A stretch of DNA of 54,064 nt from an uncultured bacterium (GTDB lineage Bacteria; Myxococcota_A; UBA796; CAJQPC01), in the NCBI GenBank assembly GCA_905480105.1, contig CAJQPC010000015.1, positions 1 to 54,064 on the forward strand, in the 5' to 3' direction. The translations under genes and the position numbers were made by a program. This document shows, one piece after another, positions 33,562-41,634 of the stretch. Within the stretch, counting starts at the first letter, position 1, and every line of letters starts with the position of its first letter. Below the pieces are notes generated by a model. That model was not told the DNA's origin and ran no database searches. It saw only the letters and a program-made list of their open reading frames with translations.

Positions 33562-34371
33562 ATGATCCAAAGCATTCAAGAACAGCACGGAATCGTCGGT
33601 CGGGCCCATGAGTTGGGGGACCTGCTCGCTTGCATTCAGGCGGGCCGGCACGTGTTGCTGGAAGGTCCGGTGGGTGTCGGTAAAACCGCTGTCGCCAAGG
33701 CCGTCGCTGCAGCATTGGGGCGCGGCTTTGTTCGGGTGGACGGTGATGGCCGCTACACCGAATCTCGCCTGGTCGGACAGTTTGACCCCCCCATGGTTCT
33801 GGAGCAGGGCTACCAGCCCAATGCTTTTTTGTCAGGTCCGCTGCTCCGTGCCATGACAGACGGTGGCGTGCTGTTGCTCAATGAGCTCAACCGTATGCCA
33901 GAGGGGGTGCAAAACGTCCTGCTCCCGTCTCTGGACGAGGGTCTGCTCCACGTGCCGCACCTGGGCGCGATGCATGCGGCCACTGGCTTTGTGGTCATCG
34001 CGACCCAAAATCCCGCCGAGTTTGTCGCCACTGGGGACTTAAGCGAGGCGCTCCAAGACCGCTTCGAGCTGGTCAAGCTGGACTACCAGTCCGAGGAAGA
34101 GGAGCGCTCCATCGTCGCCGCTCAGACCCGTTGCGCTCCCAGCAAGTCGGTCATTGAGCAGGCCGTGCGGTTGGCTCGGGCGACCCGCAAGGATCCGCGG
34201 GTCCGCCGAGGCGCCTCGGTGCGTGCGGCAATCGCTATCGCAGACATCGCCATGCGGCTCAACGGAGATGTGGACCGCGCCGCTCGCCTGGCTCTGCCGA
34301 CCCGAATTGAGCTTGTAGACGAGCGCAGCGGCGCCTTGGACTCGATTTTAGAGAGCTTAAAAAAAAACTAG
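33562..34371 (+). CDS. MoxR-family AAA+ ATPase
   Basis: A 269-residue AAA+ protein. Walker A is GPVGVGKT at 35-42. The Walker B region reads VLLLNELNR at 103-111, with Asn where Asp is usual. Sensor 1 is VIATQNPAEF, with the Arg finger region DLSEALQDRFEL and a sensor-2 helix RRGASVRAAI after it. MoxR proteins act as chaperones that insert cofactors or remodel complexes, usually with a VWA partner, and such a partner follows. GGGGAG is 5 bases before the ATG. The frame stops at TAG immediately after a run of nine A; see the slippery-site entry. Confidence 0.9.
   Translation: MIQSIQEQHGIVGRAHELGDLLACIQAGRHVLLEGPVGVGKTAVAKAVAAALGRGFVRVDGDGRYTESRLVGQFDPPMVLEQGYQPNAFLSGPLLRAMTDGGVLLLNELNRMPEGVQNVLLPSLDEGLLHVPHLGAMHAATGFVVIATQNPAEFVATGDLSEALQDRFELVKLDYQSEEEERSIVAAQTRCAPSKSVIEQAVRLARATRKDPRVRRGASVRAAIAIADIAMRLNGDVDRAARLALPTRIELVDERSGALDSILESLKKN
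34359..34368 (+). other. A9 slippery site at the MoxR/VWA junction (candidate -1 frameshift or transcript slippage)
   Basis: Nine consecutive A (34359-34367) followed by C form the heptamer A-AAA-AAC (34362-34368) in the ATPase reading frame, directly before its TAG stop (34369-34371). The -1 frame is open through the run and on into the VWA gene. It encodes a linker ELKKKLAEEKDEEEQAQPPK that is acidic then proline-rich. No ATG, GTG or TTG start occurs in that frame until TTG 34419. The fused product would be about 586 residues. Confidence 0.5.
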
Positions 34372-34418
34372 CTGAAGAGAAGGATGAGGAGGAGCAGGCC
34401 CAGCCACCGAAGCCCACC

Positions 34419-35321
34419 TTGAACCTCACCAAATCAGCCACCATGCCGGCCAAGCCGGATCCCAATCAGAAGTTCATGCCCTTTTTCGAGGCGGACTCTG
34501 GGCACGTGCAGCTCTCGGAGCTTCCCGCCGGCTGGGAGGCCGCTCAAAACCTGCACCGCCTCAAGAAGACTTTGCCGGACAAGGCGCTGCGTTTGGTTAC
34601 CGAGCGGGCCCTGGACGCGATCATTCAGCGGGCCAAGACGCTGCTAAGGCACGCTGCCCATCCCACCCATCTGGTGCGCTCATCTTGGCCTGAGCCTGGC
34701 GAGCTGGATCTCGATGCGACCTTGGAGAGCCCCCGTCAGATTCCCATGCGGGGGCAAAAGGCTCCGTGGCGGCCCCAAGACATTGTGGTCTCCCGTCAGG
34801 AGCCCAGGGACGCCGACGTGGTAGCCATCCTGGACATGTCGTTGAGCATGACCGGAGAGAAGATCGCGCTGGTCGCGGTTGCGGCCGCCATTCTGCGCCT
34901 CAAGCTGGCGTCGGTGGCAATCGTGGCCTTTGACACCAATGCGCACGTTTTGGTGCGCCTGGGAGAGCAGCTCCCTATTCGAGAGTTGGTACGACGAATA
35001 TTGATGGTCCCCGCCCAAGGGTACACGCACATCTCAGCGGGTTTGGAGGCCGGCTTAGAGCAGCTGCAACGCAGCGGAAAGCGGGAGCGGGTGGGGCTGC
35101 TACTCAGCGATGGCATCTCCAATGTCGGCTGGGATCCGGTGCGTGTGGCCAAGCGCTACCCGTCCCTCCATGTCGTTCAGTTGGGCCGGGATTTACCCCA
35201 AGGTTCACGGGCTTGCCGGGGCATGGCACAGGCCGGACGGGGCCGCCGTTTTCACGCGCCAACCTACGTGGCGCTGCCCGGTGTAGTCAAAAGGGTCATC
35301 CGTGAGGTATTCCGGGTGTGA
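34419..35321 (+). CDS. VWA (von Willebrand factor A) domain protein, partner of the MoxR ATPase
   Basis: Given from the first NTG codon of its frame, TTG 34419; ATG 34443 is the alternative. The VWA domain covers about residues 135-295, with the MIDAS metal site made of DMSLS, the Thr in GYTHIS, and the Asp in LLSDG. The N-terminal 120 residues are helical and basic. The only strong ribosome-binding-like sequence, AGGAGGAG at 34387-34394, lies 24 bases before the TTG, which is too far. The frame is open upstream through the A9 run in the ATPase gene, so this may be the C-terminal half of a frameshift fusion. The stop overlaps the next gene as GTGA. Confidence 0.82.
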   Translation: MNLTKSATMPAKPDPNQKFMPFFEADSGHVQLSELPAGWEAAQNLHRLKKTLPDKALRLVTERALDAIIQRAKTLLRHAAHPTHLVRSSWPEPGELDLDATLESPRQIPMRGQKAPWRPQDIVVSRQEPRDADVVAILDMSLSMTGEKIALVAVAAAILRLKLASVAIVAFDTNAHVLVRLGEQLPIRELVRRILMVPAQGYTHISAGLEAGLEQLQRSGKRERVGLLLSDGISNVGWDPVRVAKRYPSLHVVQLGRDLPQGSRACRGMAQAGRGRRFHAPTYVALPGVVKRVIREVFRV

Positions 35322-37525
35322 CCATGGCCAGTTCTTTTCAAAGCAAACCCTTGCCCCATCTGGTGCTGATCGGCGCGGGTCACGCCCACGTCCAGGTGCT
35401 GCGTATGCACCTGATGCGGCCCTTCCCAGCACGGGTCACGCTGGTCGTGGATCGCTGCGAGGCGGTGTACAGCGGAATGGTTCCTGGGGTGATCGCGGGT
35501 CAGTATCGCCCTGACCAAGTGGTTCTCGATGCCTGGCCCTTGGCTCGCAAGGCAGGTGTGCGGATTTTGGTCTCTCGAGCCGAGCGCATCGACGCGGTGG
35601 GCAAGCGGGTCCACATTCAAGGGCGGCCTGCCCTGCCGTATGACCTCTGCTCTGTTGACATAGGCAGCACGGTGAGTGGTCTGGAGCTTCCGGGGGTGGC
35701 GGAGTTTGCGCTGCCCTCGCGTCCGATTGGTGGTTTTGTAGAGCGCTTTGAGCAGTCTTTTGGGGGGCTGGCGAGTGGCGCTGAACTTGTGGTGGTTGGT
35801 GCGGGCGCCGCTGGAATCGAGGTCGCGTTTTGTGTCCACGCTCGCGTGCAGGGGATGGGTCTGAACCCCAAGATTACCTTGGTCAATGCTGGAAAGGCTC
35901 TTCTTCCAGAGAAGGGCGCGAAGGTCGGGGCACGCTTAGAGCACCTCGCAGGCGAACGCGGAATCGCCGTACTGCATGGGGAGAAGGTTGCTGCGCTGAC
36001 CGCGGGGTCTGTGGTGCTGGAGTCCGGCACTGAGCTCCCCGCTTCGCGCTGTTTGTGGGTGACAGGCGCCAAGGCCCGGCCTGTCGTTCAAGACTCGGGG
36101 CTTGCCCACCAGAAGGGCTATCTGCGGGTGGGAGAGACGCTTCAGGCTCTGGCGCATCCTGAGCTCTTCGGTGCCGGAGACTGCGTTCACTTGGAGCATG
36201 CGCCTTGGGTGCCCAAGGCCGGTGTCTATGCCGTTCGGGCCGGCCCGATTCTGGTCTACAACCTACGCGCAAAGCTGGAGGGCTCTCCGCTCCGCCGCTT
36301 TGAGCCGCAAAAGGACTTTCTCACCCTGCTCAACCTGGGGGACGGCCGCGCCATCGGCACCAAGTGGGGACGCGTTGTAGAAGGGGATTGGGTCTTCGGT
36401 CTCAAGGACCGCATCGACCAGGCCTTTATGGACAAGTTCCGAGTCTTGGATGCCCAGGGTGCCCCCAACAGGGCCTTTGAGCGTGACATGCCTCCTATGC
36501 CGGAGGAGGAAATGGTCTGCGGGGGGTGTGCAGCCAAAGTCGGTGCTGATCCGCTCTCGCAGGCCTTGAGCGGGCTCTCCCCTGTCCAGGACTCGGCGGT
36601 GGTCCTGGGCCTGGACGCCGCTGATGATGCCGCTGCACTTCAGCGCGCCAACGAGGTCATGGTGCAGTCCGTGGACGTGTTCACCGCCTTTGTGGACGAC
36701 CCCTTTTTGGTCGGCTGGGTGGCCAGCGCAAACAGCCTCTCAGACTTGCATGCGTGCGGGGTGGCCCCAAGGGTAGCCTTGGCACTCGTGAACCTGCCCC
36801 GCGACAGCGACCACGTGGACACTCTGCGTCAGGTCATGGCCGGGGTTCGCGGGCACTTGGCTACCGAGAGTTGCACCCTGATTGGTGGACACACCACGGT
36901 CGGCGATGTGCTCAGTGTAGGTCTGTCAGTTACCGGATTTGCAAAGGATAAAGAGTCTCTTTGGAGGAATTCAGACTTGGGATCGGGTGACGTTTTGATC
37001 CTCTCAAGGCCTCTGGGAACGGGGGCCCTCTTTCACGCCGACATGGCGGGAGGGGTGGGTGGAACCCAGGTTCAGCAGGCCCTGGCTTGGATGATGAGAG
37101 GAAATGGTCCGGCTGCCCGCGCCTTGCGCCCCCTGGAGCCCAGTGCAGTTACCGATGTCACTGGATTTGGCTTGGCTGGTCACCTCATCGAGATGCTTCG
37201 ACCCAAGGACCTGAGTGCGGTGCTCCAGGCCAGCGCGCTGCCCTTCTTACCGGGCGTGCGTCAACTAATGGACCGGGGGGAGCGCAGTACCTTTCACGAG
37301 CAGAATCGAGAGCACTTGCTCAAGGTGATTCGTGCGGAGTTGAGCGGTCCCGCCTTGGAGATCCTCTTTGATCCCCAAACCGCGGGCGGGCTGCTCGTCG
37401 CCTGTCCCCCTTCCAAGGTCCAGGCCACCGTGGCCGCGCTCTCGCAAGTCGGTGACCAGCCCGCGGTGATCGGACAGGTCAGTCAGCGAGAGCCCAATGG
37501 CCCCCGCCTGACCCTTCAGGCCTGA
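35318..37525 (+). CDS. selD: NDH-SelD fusion: FAD-dependent oxidoreductase plus selenide, water dikinase
   Basis: A 735-residue two-domain protein. Residues 1 to about 385 are a pyridine nucleotide-disulfide-type oxidoreductase (LIGAGHAHVQVLR, VVVGAGAAGIE, LFGAGDCVHLE). Residues about 395-735 are selenide, water dikinase (SelD), which makes selenophosphate from selenide and ATP. The catalytic pair is Cys404 and Lys407 in CGGCAAKVG, so this is a Cys form, not a selenocysteine form. IGGHTTVGD, VTDVTGFGLAGHL and DPQTAGGLL are conserved. Such fusions occur in cyanobacteria and some delta-proteobacteria. The GTG start overlaps the VWA stop; ATG 35324 is an alternative. No selA, selB or selU gene is in the window. 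Confidence 0.92.
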   Translation: MTMASSFQSKPLPHLVLIGAGHAHVQVLRMHLMRPFPARVTLVVDRCEAVYSGMVPGVIAGQYRPDQVVLDAWPLARKAGVRILVSRAERIDAVGKRVHIQGRPALPYDLCSVDIGSTVSGLELPGVAEFALPSRPIGGFVERFEQSFGGLASGAELVVVGAGAAGIEVAFCVHARVQGMGLNPKITLVNAGKALLPEKGAKVGARLEHLAGERGIAVLHGEKVAALTAGSVVLESGTELPASRCLWVTGAKARPVVQDSGLAHQKGYLRVGETLQALAHPELFGAGDCVHLEHAPWVPKAGVYAVRAGPILVYNLRAKLEGSPLRRFEPQKDFLTLLNLGDGRAIGTKWGRVVEGDWVFGLKDRIDQAFMDKFRVLDAQGAPNRAFERDMPPMPEEEMVCGGCAAKVGADPLSQALSGLSPVQDSAVVLGLDAADDAAALQRANEVMVQSVDVFTAFVDDPFLVGWVASANSLSDLHACGVAPRVALALVNLPRDSDHVDTLRQVMAGVRGHLATESCTLIGGHTTVGDVLSVGLSVTGFAKDKESLWRNSDLGSGDVLILSRPLGTGALFHADMAGGVGGTQVQQALAWMMRGNGPAARALRPLEPSAVTDVTGFGLAGHLIEMLRPKDLSAVLQASALPFLPGVRQLMDRGERSTFHEQNREHLLKVIRAELSGPALEILFDPQTAGGLLVACPPSKVQATVAALSQVGDQPAVIGQVSQREPNGPRLTLQA

Positions 37526-37542
37526 AACCCGATGTCGAAGGC

Positions 37543-39498
37543 TTAGAGTCCGCCACCAAAGATTGCGTAGGCGCTACCTGCGTCCACATCGCCGTTGGGG
37601 TCGGCATCTCGACCACCGATCAGGATGTCCGGCACGCCGTCCTCGTTCAGGTCGCCCGGCACGTTGACCGGTGCACCCACACCGTCTCCAGAGTTGGTGC
37701 CGGTGAAAATGCCATCGGCCGTGCTGGCTGAGTAGGTGCCGGAGAGTGGGCCTAAGAAAAGGTAGGCCGCGCCTGCGCCGCCGTTGTTTTGGCGCGCAGC
37801 AACGAGGACATCCAGTTCGCCGTCTACGTTCACGTCCACGCCGCCAAAGCTGGGTGCCATCTTGTCATTGGCATTCTCTCCAGCGATCGATGCGATAGCG
37901 ATTTCGTTGACCGTGTCGGTGCCTGAGAAGGCACCGGCGACCAAGTAGACCGCACCGGAGACAGATGCCCCCAGATCCGAGCGGGTCGCCGAGATCAGCA
38001 AGTCTGGGTTTCCATCGCCGTCATGATCGCCAGCCGGCCCGATGCCCCAGCCTGTCTGATCGTTCTTCGCCGCACCGAAGAGGATCGCGTCCGCGTCTTC
38101 ATCGGTGAAGGTGCCGCTCATGCCAGCTGCTCCAAAAAAGACGAACACAGCGCCTGCATCCTCAGCCGTGGTGTCGTCGTATGGGGCGCCGATAATGGCG
38201 TCTCCGATACCGTCGCCGTCAAGGTCGCCCGCCCCAGCGAGTCCGCCGCCGAACTGGGCGTTGGCGGTACCGCGGAAGATGGCCGTGCTCTCTGCCAAGC
38301 CAGCATCCGCGCCGAAGCTGCCTCCGGTGGCCAAGTAGACCGCTCCATTGCCGCCGCCGTTGCGCTGCACCCCGACCAAGAGATCTGGCACGCCGTCACC
38401 GTCAAGGTCGTCGGCGCTTGACAGGATGCCGGCCTGGTCTCCGTCTGCTTCGCCGGTGAGGGTCACGTCTGCTGAGGTGACTGAGACATTTCCGCTGGGG
38501 GCCGAGAAGAAGAGGTAAACGGCGCCGAAGTTGTCTCCAGCGCTGTCGTTCTTGCGACCGGACATGGCCAAGGTGTCACTGCCGCTGCCACTGAAGTCGC
38601 CCAAGCCTGTGACGGCGAAGACCTCGTCTCCTGGGTTTTCACCGGAGATGCGAGCGCTGGCCACGGTCTCGATATCGTAGGTGCCAGCGGTGAAGGGGCC
38701 CTCGACCAGGTAGACTGCCCCTGCGCCGGAGTCAAAGCCGCGGGCGCTCAGGGCAAGCTCAATGTTGCCGTCTCCGTCCAGGTCACCGACGGAGCGCACG
38801 GGGCCGCCCACCTTGTCGCCGGCGTTGCTGCCGTTCCAAGTAATGTTTGCGTCGGACAGATCCACAGTGCCGAGCTCGCCGCAGCCGTTGTCGGTGCCGT
38901 CGCAGTCGTTGTCCAGGCCGTCGTTGCAGACCTCGGTCTCGCCGGGGTTCACGTCGGACTCGGCGTCGTTGCAGTCCAGGTCGTTCTCGCTCAGGCCGAT
39001 TCCATCGCAGCTGAGAACAGGGCTCTCGGGGTCGCCGTAGTTGTCGCTGTCCAGGTCGGAGTAGAAGGTGGCGGCGTCGGTGGCGTCGTTGTCCGCCTCG
39101 TCATCGCAGTCGTTGTCGAGCCCGTCGCAGACTTCCTCTGCGGCCGGGTTGACGGCCGCGTTGTCATCGGCGCAGTCATCACCGTTCTCGACCCAGTCAC
39201 TGCTTTCGGCCTCGCAGGCCTGTGTTGCGGTGTTGGGGTCTCCGTAAGTGTCTGCGTCCGCGTCCATAAAAAACGTGGTCCCATCGACGGCGTCCACGTC
39301 GACCTGCTCATCGCAGTCATTGTCGACCCCGTCGCAGATCTCGTCTGCAGCCGGGTTGATGGCGGCGTTGTCATCGTCGCAGTCACTGCGAATGTCGTAG
39401 CCGTCGTTGTCAGCGTCCAGCCAATCGCCGGTGTCATCGCCGTCGTCTTTGGCGCAGCCTAAAGAGACGAGAAGGGCAAGTGCGGTGAGTGAGGTCAT
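37543..39498 (-). CDS. Lipoprotein with MopE-type motifs and a seven-bladed FG-GAP propeller
   Basis: A 651-residue surface lipoprotein. The ATG at 39498 has GGAG 5 bases upstream and gives a lipobox VSLGC (Cys15). Residues about 25-200 hold three metal-binding MopE-type units, each with a DxDxDxYG or DADNDGYD loop and a DEICDGVDNDCD-like Cys pair. After that come seven FG-GAP repeats of about 60 residues, each with a DLDGDG-type calcium loop and a GAVYLV strand. Seven units make a closed integrin-like beta propeller. Probable adhesion or substrate-binding role. Very Asp-rich. Confidence 0.88.
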   Translation of the reverse strand: MTSLTALALLVSLGCAKDDGDDTGDWLDADNDGYDIRSDCDDDNAAINPAADEICDGVDNDCDEQVDVDAVDGTTFFMDADADTYGDPNTATQACEAESSDWVENGDDCADDNAAVNPAAEEVCDGLDNDCDDEADNDATDAATFYSDLDSDNYGDPESPVLSCDGIGLSENDLDCNDAESDVNPGETEVCNDGLDNDCDGTDNGCGELGTVDLSDANITWNGSNAGDKVGGPVRSVGDLDGDGNIELALSARGFDSGAGAVYLVEGPFTAGTYDIETVASARISGENPGDEVFAVTGLGDFSGSGSDTLAMSGRKNDSAGDNFGAVYLFFSAPSGNVSVTSADVTLTGEADGDQAGILSSADDLDGDGVPDLLVGVQRNGGGNGAVYLATGGSFGADAGLAESTAIFRGTANAQFGGGLAGAGDLDGDGIGDAIIGAPYDDTTAEDAGAVFVFFGAAGMSGTFTDEDADAILFGAAKNDQTGWGIGPAGDHDGDGNPDLLISATRSDLGASVSGAVYLVAGAFSGTDTVNEIAIASIAGENANDKMAPSFGGVDVNVDGELDVLVAARQNNGGAGAAYLFLGPLSGTYSASTADGIFTGTNSGDGVGAPVNVPGDLNEDGVPDILIGGRDADPNGDVDAGSAYAIFGGGL

Positions 39499-39569
39499 GG
39501 GGGCTCCGAGTCCGTAGAAGAACACTGTAACCTGACGGAGGACAGGTACGAGCAGCTTTGGTCCCCTTC

Positions 39570-40181
39570 CTAAAGGACAGCGCGTATACGAGCCACCAAG
39601 GCGCTTAGTGCATCTTCTCTTCGTTCAAAGGCCTCACTCCCCAGGGCATCCACCAAGGTGGAGGTCGCACCCAAGTCTCCAATGACGTTGCCAAAGACCA
39701 TCTGGGAGCAGGTTCGTCGCAGTTGCTTGCGGCAGGTCTGCACGAGCTCTTCCGCCCCGGTGTCGGGCCCGGCGGCTTTGAAGGTGACCAGATAGACTTG
39801 GGGATCCCATTGAGTGACCAAGTCTGCGATCTTCGGCGTGGCGTGTAGGGTCAGGCTCCACTCACCCAGCTGGCTGCTGACTTTGGAGGCTGCTGGATCG
39901 CGCACCTCGTAGTCGCCGACCGCCGCAGCGTGCACCACGACCCCAGCTGGATTGTTCTGGACCCAGTGCTGCATCCTACGCAACAAATCTCGGGTGTCGC
40001 CGAACTCTTGTCCGTTCACACTCCCACCGATTCGTAGCAGCGCTTCTGGGCTACCGAGCAGCGTCACATTGCTTTGGCCGACCAGGGCATGGGCGATGTG
40101 TGCGCTGGTTCGTCCGGTGGAGTTCGCGCTGATGTGGCGCATCGCGTCGATGGGGTTTCGAGTCGCACCGGCGGTGATCAA
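39570..40181 (-). CDS. CoaB-like phosphopantothenoylcysteine synthetase domain, stand-alone
   Basis: A 203-residue protein of the DFP/CoaB fold, without the CoaC decarboxylase half. Recognisable segments are LITAGATRNPIDAMRHIS and HAAAVGDYEV, then a Lys in SKVSSQ that matches the catalytic Lys. CoaB joins cysteine to 4'-phosphopantothenate. The TTG at 40181 starts right at the conserved motif, and no ATG or GTG exists between it and the upstream in-frame stop; a CTG near 40208, next to GGAGG-like bases, could add nine residues. Stand-alone CoaB forms are known, but a bifunctional CoaBC may exist elsewhere. Confidence 0.75.
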   Translation of the reverse strand: MITAGATRNPIDAMRHISANSTGRTSAHIAHALVGQSNVTLLGSPEALLRIGGSVNGQEFGDTRDLLRRMQHWVQNNPAGVVVHAAAVGDYEVRDPAASKVSSQLGEWSLTLHATPKIADLVTQWDPQVYLVTFKAAGPDTGAEELVQTCRKQLRRTCSQMVFGNVIGDLGATSTLVDALGSEAFERREDALSALVARIRAVL

Positions 40182-40301
40182 GACAGGGCGTGAAATGCGG
40201 GCCTCCAGGCGGACCCAAGGACCGCCGCATAGGGTCTAACCACTCGGGCACGCTCGATTGACGTGATGAGTCGGTTAGCAGGGAACTGTCTTGGAGGTTG
40301 A

Positions 40302-41093
40302 ATGTCCGTCGTCGAACGCCTGCACGCCCACTTTGGGGAAGCGCCACGCTCTGCTGTGGTGTTGGGTTCCGGTTTGAGTTTCTTGCGGGAGATGGTTCAA
40401 GACAGCCTGAGCAAAGGCTACGGCGCCCTGGGTTTGCCGCAGACGGCAGTTGCCGGACACGCAGGGGAGTTGGTGGTTGGAACACTGGGCAACGAGCGGG
40501 TCGCGCTGCTGGCAGGTCGCATTCACAGCTACGAAGGGCGCCCCATGGACGAAGTCGTCGCTGCCGTGCGCTCGCTTCAAGCTTGGGGCGTTCAGCGCAT
40601 CGTGCTCACCAACGCAGCGGGAAGCGCCAACCCAGACTTTGTGCCGGGTGACATCATGTTGGTGGACGATCACCTGAACTTTCAGGGACGCAGCCCCCTT
40701 GTGGGCCCTCCCCCTGAGCAGGGTGTATTTTTTCCAGACATGAGCAACGCATACGATACCCGGCTCCGGGAACGGGCTGTGGAGCATGCCATCGTGCTGA
40801 ACATTCCGCTTCGTCGCGGTGTCTACGCCGCCATGCTGGGGCCTGCCTATGAGACCCCCGCGGAGATCCGTATGTTGCGGCGATTGGGTGCGGATGCGGT
40901 AGGCATGAGCACGGTCCCCGAGGTCTTGGCGCTGGCCCGTTTAGGTACACCCGTGGTCGCCTTCTCGCTGATCTCGAACTTGGGCGCCGGCTTGTCTCCA
41001 ACGCCCTTGCACCACGCTGAGGTACAGGACACCGCACAGGCAGCGGGCGGCAAGCTGGGTTCCCTGATTACCGCGTTGATTAACAGCGACTGA
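40302..41093 (+). CDS. punA: Purine nucleoside phosphorylase
   Basis: Cleaves inosine and guanosine with phosphate to base plus ribose-1-phosphate. The 263-residue trimeric-type PNP has VVLGSGLSFL (phosphate loop), LLAGRIHSYEG, IVLTNAAGSANP, and GPAYETPAEIRMLRRLGADA followed by VGMSTVPEV. The final ISNLGAGLS segment holds the base-specificity Asn. GGAGG is 5 bases before the ATG. Divergent from the CoaB-like gene. Confidence 0.95.
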   Translation: MSVVERLHAHFGEAPRSAVVLGSGLSFLREMVQDSLSKGYGALGLPQTAVAGHAGELVVGTLGNERVALLAGRIHSYEGRPMDEVVAAVRSLQAWGVQRIVLTNAAGSANPDFVPGDIMLVDDHLNFQGRSPLVGPPPEQGVFFPDMSNAYDTRLRERAVEHAIVLNIPLRRGVYAAMLGPAYETPAEIRMLRRLGADAVGMSTVPEVLALARLGTPVVAFSLISNLGAGLSPTPLHHAEVQDTAQAAGGKLGSLITALINSD

Positions 41094-41145
41094 GTGAGGC
41101 GCTATACTCTTGGAGTCTGCCCTTGATTGGGCCACGGAGAGAGTA

Positions 41146-41634
41146 ATGCTGCTTCTAATCACACTGTTGGGCCTGGGCTGCACGCTCGAGGGCCAGGGTC
41201 GCTTTAACGGTGGCGGGTCCTCGGTCCTTCCCGTCGTTGACACAGCCATCGAGGACTCCGACGACACCGGTACTCAGGATGAGTTCGCCGTCGCCCAGGT
41301 CGAAGCTGGCTTTGAAGACCTCCCCAACGTGGGCATGGCCATTTACGCCTTCATCGAGGTCGTCGGTGCGCCGGGTCCTCTGGATGACGGCTATGTCAAA
41401 GTCAGCATTGATGGGGAGGCTATCGAGCCAGATGGATTGGTGGGCATTCCCATCGACAACAGCTTGGCGTGGGTGGTTCCTGACACCGGCGAGGTCTTCA
41501 CCGCCCTTCAGGTCCCCAACGCTGGAAGCTTCGAACTCGAGTTCAGCGTGATTTTGGTGGACGGAACCGCCTCCGAGGCGTGGTCCGGGACAGTAGATGG
41601 GCCCAATGAGCGCGAACTACCCGCGAAGCCTTAG
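41146..41634 (+). CDS. Putative lipoprotein, unknown function
   Basis: A 162-residue protein starting MLLLITLLGLGC, with Cys12 as the lipid site. A GGAG stretch precedes this ATG; the in-frame start at 41110 would put 12 polar residues before the signal peptide and is less likely. The mature protein is acidic and beta-rich (EDSDDTGTQDEF near the N-terminus, as in many myxobacterial-type lipoproteins with an Asp/Ser/Thr spacer). No family recognised. Its stop codon overlaps the stop of the convergent kinase-like gene. Confidence 0.65.
   Translation: MLLLITLLGLGCTLEGQGRFNGGGSSVLPVVDTAIEDSDDTGTQDEFAVAQVEAGFEDLPNVGMAIYAFIEVVGAPGPLDDGYVKVSIDGEAIEPDGLVGIPIDNSLAWVVPDTGEVFTALQVPNAGSFELEFSVILVDGTASEAWSGTVDGPNERELPAKP

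Noticed and set aside
36511..36540. Possible selenocysteine codon in SelD
   Set aside because: The active-site codon is TGT (Cys404), and no in-frame TGA is present.
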